Assembly: GCF_046054195.1 (NCBI RefSeq)
Contig: NZ_JBEQCS010000014.1
Coordinates: 46,622-110,621 of the forward strand
DNA length: 64,000 bases
DNA from: Celerinatantimonas sp046054195
GTDB lineage: Bacteria; Pseudomonadota; Gammaproteobacteria; Enterobacterales; Celerinatantimonadaceae
Direction of reading: 5' to 3'
In this document: piece after piece, positions 60,326-64,000 of the stretch
Position numbering within the stretch: position 1 is the stretch's first letter
How the letters are laid out: every line of letters starts with the position of its first letter
Made by a program: the position numbers and the translations under genes
The notes under the pieces: generated by a model
Seen by the model: only the letters and a program-made list of their open reading frames with translations
What the model was told of the DNA's origin: nothing
Databases searched by the model: none

Positions 60326-60634
60326 CTACCTTTGTTCAGGCTTTATATCTTTGACACCTGATGAAAATGCTTTTATTTCCTCAAGCGTATATTTGGTATT
60401 AACTCTCTTCGTGGAAGCAGGTTTATATTCAAGGCTAACTCCTGGCCTCCTCGCAACTTTTGGCCTTATAGGTCTTGGAGTAAAACCTCCTCCACAATTA
60501 GGACAAACATTGTCCAAAATAGTATCCACGCAAGTAACGCAAAACGTGCATTCATAACTACAAATCATTGCTTCCGTTGAGTTCGGATTTAAGTCTTTGT
60601 CACAACATTCACAATTCGGTTTTAATTCCAACAC
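60326..60634 (-). CDS. DUF1272-family zinc-finger-like cassette gene
   Basis: A 102-residue protein: M-L-E-L-K-P-N-C-E-C-C-D-K-D-L, then C-S-Y-E-C-T-F-C-V-T-C and V-C-P-N-C-G-G-G, exactly the Cys pattern of DUF1272, likely a zinc-binding fold. Starts at a GTG with AAGGAAA upstream. It is the cassette nearest the (absent) integrase side; attC B8 follows its stop. Confidence 0.85.
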   Translation of the reverse strand: MLELKPNCECCDKDLNPNSTEAMICSYECTFCVTCVDTILDNVCPNCGGGFTPRPIRPKVARRPGVSLEYKPASTKRVNTKYTLEEIKAFSSGVKDIKPEQR

Positions 60635-60755
60635 GTACTGATTTCCTTATCTATTCACATAATATTTATATATTGTGCACGCTCAAAAACTGCCTGCACA
60701 TTTTCATCCTAAATTTTTATAATCTTTATTAGATTAAATAGATACATAATGCTAC

Positions 60756-61037
60756 TTAAATACACATAGAACTGTAGTTCATATATATTTCTTTGTTGAC
60801 TCTATCGTAACTCACAAGCCCGTTAAATGGATGCCCTTGGGGATACCTATCTATCACTGTGATTACTAGCAATCTGTAATAATTTACGAAGAACTCTTCA
60901 TCAGAAGATTCTTGCCAATTAGGTTTCCAGAACATGGCATCCATTTCCAAATAAGGATATTTGAGCTTGTTTGCAAGCATAAGGCTAAAAGTGCTTTTAC
61001 CACTTCCACTCGTGCCTATTACATTGATTCTTTTCAT
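60756..61037 (-). pseudogene. Truncated/chimeric P-loop kinase (adenylate-kinase-like, FlaR type)
   Basis: The N-terminal 48 residues match small P-loop kinases (G-T-S-G-S-G-K-S-T, then Y-L-E-M-D-A-M-F-W-K-P-N-W). After E-E-F-F the sequence changes to V-N-Y-Y-R-L-L-V-I-T-V-I-D-R-Y, which does not resemble the family's lid and core; the intact protein would be about 170 residues. Probably the result of a deletion or recombination. No attC follows it. Confidence 0.6.
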
Positions 61038-61323
61038 CGCCTAACCTGATTTTCAGCCCTTTATGATGCGGTCTTTGCTGTAACACATTAATTGATAATC
61101 ACTCGGTGAATAGCAATAAAATGAAGTTAGATTACAAAATGGTGCATCTAGCCCCTTCGAATAACTTGAATTAGCTCAAACTGCAACTTTAGAAACTGAG
61201 CAGGAAGACAATCCTTTGAAACTTTAACGGCAAAATTAGCTGGGAAAAGCAGTTTTTTCGAAAAAAAAACGATCCAGCTATTTACGAAATTAGGGCACAA
61301 ACTTTTTTACCAAACGTTGTAAA
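61038..61323. other. Gene-free stretch
   Basis: About 290 bp without a coding frame between the kinase fragment and the SUKH gene. An A9 run occurs near 61260. No attI or integrase end is recognisable. Confidence 0.4.
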
Positions 61324-61941
61324 TTACTGATTATTGTTCCCCGTTATGTGCAAACGACCTTTTTCTTGCTCTTGCAGAGATTTTTCTAGCCAGCTTTGAT
61401 ACCAGTCTAAAAAGCTCAATCCCAAAGGGTGCATGCCACAATCAACTGCCGTATCATCTTGCCAAACCTCGCCTCGAGTTGGTCCGTTTACTACCAATTT
61501 AATCCAATATCCGCAGCCTAAGTCAGCAATATTTAACGTTCCGCCCAGAAAATAAACATCATAATATGCGATTAAATCATCAAACTGCTGTGAGCTTATT
61601 TTGCCTGAATTGACCTGCTCTTCGGCTTGAACAACCAGCGCCTCATTTTCTGGATGATATTCCTCAACTGCCAGAAACTCTTGCTGCAACATTTGTATAG
61701 TTGCCGGAGCAATTCGATATTCATCCAGCGCCTGTTGAAGGCTAATCAACTGTCCGTGAGGTCCTGGACATTGATCGCCCATCTGCAATAAAAAATCGCG
61801 ATAACCACTGGGTAATGTGATATTAAATTTGGCTTCAGTTTGTACTAGCCAATCTAACGATACACGGGATGTAGGCGTAAAAGGTTTGCCCAGCAAACGC
61901 TCGATAAGTTGTTGAATTATTGCAATCTGCTTAGCATTCAC
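61324..61941 (-). CDS. SMI1/KNR4 (SUKH)-family protein
   Basis: A 205-residue protein with the SUKH core: F-N-I-T-L-P-S-G-Y-R-D-F-L-L-Q-M-G (about 35-51) and I-A-D-L-G-C-G-Y-W-I-K-L-V-V-N-G. SUKH proteins are often immunity proteins of bacterial toxin systems. 3 bp downstream of the His-Asp-repeat gene; one operon. Confidence 0.83.
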   Translation of the reverse strand: MNAKQIAIIQQLIERLLGKPFTPTSRVSLDWLVQTEAKFNITLPSGYRDFLLQMGDQCPGPHGQLISLQQALDEYRIAPATIQMLQQEFLAVEEYHPENEALVVQAEEQVNSGKISSQQFDDLIAYYDVYFLGGTLNIADLGCGYWIKLVVNGPTRGEVWQDDTAVDCGMHPLGLSFLDWYQSWLEKSLQEQEKGRLHITGNNNQ

Positions 61942-61944
61942 TCA

Positions 61945-62304
61945 CTACTGTTCTTCTTTGAGATACAAATCAACCACACTGCTATGGGTGATTTTTGCCA
62001 AGCGCTCTTTTAGCCCCAATAGCGTTGGATAATAAGTTTCAATCAGTTCAATCACCACTTCAAAATCATCTGCATCATCGACAAACTCGAGGTACTCACC
62101 ACTGGTAAAATCAATCGTCAAATAGGTTAATTTTTTTTGGGGAAGATCGATTTTATAAGTGTGAATGGCAACCACCTCTTGCCAAGGAATATCGTTGTGC
62201 GCAATTCCATGCATATCATGCTCATAATGAGGGTGGTGATGGTCATGGTCATGGTCATGGTCATGGTCATGGTCATGGTCATGGTCATGGTCACAGCATT
62301 TCAT
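61945..62304 (-). CDS. His-Asp-repeat protein of unknown function
   Basis: A 119-residue protein: M-K-C-C followed by nine consecutive Asp-His units, then H-H-P-H-Y-E-H-D and an ordinary alpha/beta domain (L-T-Y-L-T-I-D-F-T-S-G-E-Y-L-E-F-V). The His/Asp/Cys-rich N-terminus should bind Zn, Ni or Cu. The C-terminal domain is not recognised. Same operon as the SUKH gene. Confidence 0.75.
   Translation of the reverse strand: MKCCDHDHDHDHDHDHDHDHDHHHPHYEHDMHGIAHNDIPWQEVVAIHTYKIDLPQKKLTYLTIDFTSGEYLEFVDDADDFEVVIELIETYYPTLLGLKERLAKITHSSVVDLYLKEEQ
62239..62292 (-). repeat. Nine-unit hexanucleotide tandem repeat inside the His-Asp gene
   Basis: Nine perfect copies of ATGGTC on the plus strand (GACCAT on the coding strand), no interruptions. 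Six-base units keep the frame, so copy-number change would alter the length of the His-Asp tail without breaking the gene. Confidence 0.95.
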
Positions 62305-62346
62305 ATCGTTCTCTTTAATTAAATTGAATTGTTGTTATTTTATCGG

Positions 62347-62721
62347 TTAAAAGATTCGAGGAACACCACTATGACGCTCCGCATAGGACTGATTTTTAGC
62401 CATCATCGATAACAACTGAATAAATTCATCCGCTAAATCATGATGCTCTGACTGTGCTAAAACCTCGGATGCTTGCAACATGATATCGACCATTTGCTTA
62501 GAAATAGTGCTGGTTTCTTTTAAAGACTCTGATTTTTCACGAAGATAATCACGAAGGTCGCAAAATGCTTTTATCTCAATAAGCTCTCGGCCACGCCAAC
62601 GGCCAATTGAAGCATGGGATAAAAACTCAAGCTCTAAATCATAGTCATTAGGACTATCCATATGAAAAAAACCATTAGTTATAATAAGCAACACAGACGC
62701 TGGGCTTATCTTGCCAAACAT
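62347..62721 (-). CDS. Hypothetical protein
   Basis: A 124-residue protein (short hydrophobic N-terminus M-F-G-K-I-S-P-A-S-V-L-L-I-I-T-N, then acidic helical). The first ATG has CAGG close by; a second ATG 60 bases later (M-D-S-P-N-D-Y-D) would remove the hydrophobic start. Family not recognised. Confidence 0.55.
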   Translation of the reverse strand: MFGKISPASVLLIITNGFFHMDSPNDYDLELEFLSHASIGRWRGRELIEIKAFCDLRDYLREKSESLKETSTISKQMVDIMLQASEVLAQSEHHDLADEFIQLLSMMAKNQSYAERHSGVPRIF

Positions 62722-62792
62722 CCTGAAAATATAACAGCAAATTTAAGCAGGTAGGCTTTGCTTGTCGAGCAAAGCCTAACAAGGAGCTATTT

Positions 62793-63635
62793 TTAAAGTT
62801 GACTAAATTTACGGTCACTACCTAAGTGCTCGGCGCACAACGCACCAAACTCAGACTGCCATGACGACAGGTCAAACTCATAACGCTCTTGAAATGAGCT
62901 AGTCTCCGCTCTCATCATATACGCATAGTTTTGGTAAAGTAACAGAGCCTGAACCGGTTGGTTTGCATTAAAATAGTCATTGACGCACTCTTTTAAGAGT
63001 GGATAAATCGGATTGTGTTTTTGTCCACCGAAATCAAACTCCATCTGCGCCATTCGTGAAATAACCGGATCGCCTTGCAAATATTCTTGATAGCGTGGAT
63101 TTTTTAGCATTGCGATAACGCCCTGCTCTGGGCAACCAAACATCCAATTGGCCTGAAATGCTTTAAGAGCAGCTTGCGCGGCCCGTTCATCATTGCCAAT
63201 CCGTCGCGACTGAGTCGCTAGCGCAAACCAGTACTCACTTATTTCGCCAAAGCAATGACATGCTTGCTCAAGTAACTCAATAGCGGGCTCTACACTGTTG
63301 TTTCGATACAGTTGCTGAGCCTTATGAAAAATAGTTGAAGCACACGCATCATCATCGACTTCTTGCTCATCACGTTCGTAATCGTTGAGCTCAAGCCATT
63401 TGACAAACACATCCACATTTGAAAATTCCAGACTTAGCATGCTTTCATCGTGGATCATATCGCAAACGACTGGCTCACTATTTTCTTTTCCCAATGGCCA
63501 GTACAAGCCAAAATAATCACCATTGCCAAGTTCGGCATCAGCCACTGCAATAAATCCAAGAGGAGGATAAGGTCCTAAACTCGGCTCTTTAACAAGACTT
63601 AGCGCTTTTATTGCTTGCGGTATTTTCATCAACAT
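62793..63635 (-). CDS. SUKH/SMI1-like N-terminal domain with TPR-like C-terminus
   Basis: A 280-residue protein. Residues 1-95 (P-P-L-G-F-I-A-V-A-D-A, N-G-D-Y-F-G-L-Y-W-P) resemble SMI1/KNR4-type domains; the rest has TPR-like helices (A-Q-Q-L-Y-R-N-N-S-V-E-P-A-I-E-L-L-E-Q-A). Likely another immunity-type or protein-binding factor. Family call moderate. Confidence 0.6.
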   Translation of the reverse strand: MLMKIPQAIKALSLVKEPSLGPYPPLGFIAVADAELGNGDYFGLYWPLGKENSEPVVCDMIHDESMLSLEFSNVDVFVKWLELNDYERDEQEVDDDACASTIFHKAQQLYRNNSVEPAIELLEQACHCFGEISEYWFALATQSRRIGNDERAAQAALKAFQANWMFGCPEQGVIAMLKNPRYQEYLQGDPVISRMAQMEFDFGGQKHNPIYPLLKECVNDYFNANQPVQALLLYQNYAYMMRAETSSFQERYEFDLSSWQSEFGALCAEHLGSDRKFSQL

Positions 63636-63763
63636 GTCCCTATCGTTTCATCGTAACAAAGCGCTTATACAGCTACTTCATACTCTTAAATTGTGTGAAT
63701 GCATTACTATAGAGAACTCTATAAATAAGTAAATAAGGGTAAATTACTACACTAACTACTGAA

Positions 63764-64000
63764 TTAGCTGTGTTGTAATAAGTTGTATTCAAAGCGTAAA
63801 AAGTGCATCTCTAAATCAATATCGATATCAAACGTATGGGAATAAACACCAGCGCATAGCTGGCTCACAGCGCTCTTCCAAAAATGCAATGCTTTAACAT
63901 TTTCTTTTAACACACGGATCTGCTGTCCACTTCCCCTAAACTGAGACAAATTTAAATGGAGTTTTCTACACTCATAGATGTAGGAGAGAACCATGAAACA
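63764..64000 (-). CDS. GNAT acetyltransferase, truncated by window edge
   Basis: The frame is open to the last base. The visible C-terminal part holds N-V-K-A-L-H-F-W-K-S-A, the usual GNAT C-terminal motif (N-x-x-A-x-x-F-W/Y). An internal ATG at 63994 is probably not the start. Substrate unknown. Confidence 0.6.
   Translation of the reverse strand, partial: CFMVLSYIYECRKLHLNLSQFRGSGQQIRVLKENVKALHFWKSAVSQLCAGVYSHTFDIDIDLEMHFLRFEYNLLQHS

Noticed and set aside
62239..62292. CRISPR-like or VNTR array
   Set aside because: It is a simple in-frame hexanucleotide repeat in a coding region with no spacers.

Overview
The window looks like a chromosomal segment of a marine or brackish gammaproteobacterium of the Vibrio/Aeromonas/Celerinatantimonas type. 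It is moderately AT-rich, most proteins look gammaproteobacterial, and several attC sites closely resemble Vibrio-type integron repeats. The species cannot be named from sequence alone. I see no rRNA, tRNA, CRISPR, transposase or integrase gene.

0-19 kb: a truncated nickel/cobalt transporter, an atypical SDR, then a myo-inositol catabolism locus: an IolW/YdgJ-like dehydrogenase, an EamA exporter, IolH, IolD, divergent IolC fused to a DUF2090 aldolase, the RpiR regulator IolR, and an IolA-IolB operon. Together these cover ring opening to acetyl-CoA and DHAP. IolE and a clear IolG are not in the window. Between IolR and IolB sits a 6-kb insert-like block: two LysR regulators, a DHA2 multidrug exporter, and an MFS + ATP-grasp operon that resembles dipeptide ligase/exporter pairs.

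19-37 kb: ordinary accessory metabolism and transport. It holds a paired YdcZ DMT transporter with divergent LysR, GNAT acetyltransferases, AzlCD with an AraC regulator, a LysE exporter, a polar amino-acid ABC transporter with a divergent MocR regulator, a nitrilase-family protein, a GST, and a sensor kinase/periplasmic cyclase operon.

37-41 kb: a decayed cassette region on the + strand. It has a small gene split by a 700-bp insertion carrying a BON-domain lipoprotein, attC fragments, a cassette-type gene, and a membrane gene broken at a T9 tract.

41-56 kb: a secreted pectate lyase, a long minus-strand run of small orphan and immunity-like proteins (DUF4291, DUF4274, Imm22-like) around RNase Z, a small gene with a sigma-54-type promoter, and a LysR / aldehyde dehydrogenase / DJ-1 module.

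56.6-60.6 kb: an integrase-less array of gene cassettes on the minus strand, with seven recognisable attC sites and several broken cassettes. 60.7-64 kb: a chimeric P-loop kinase fragment, SUKH-type proteins, a His-Asp-repeat protein made of a 9-unit hexanucleotide repeat, and a truncated GNAT.
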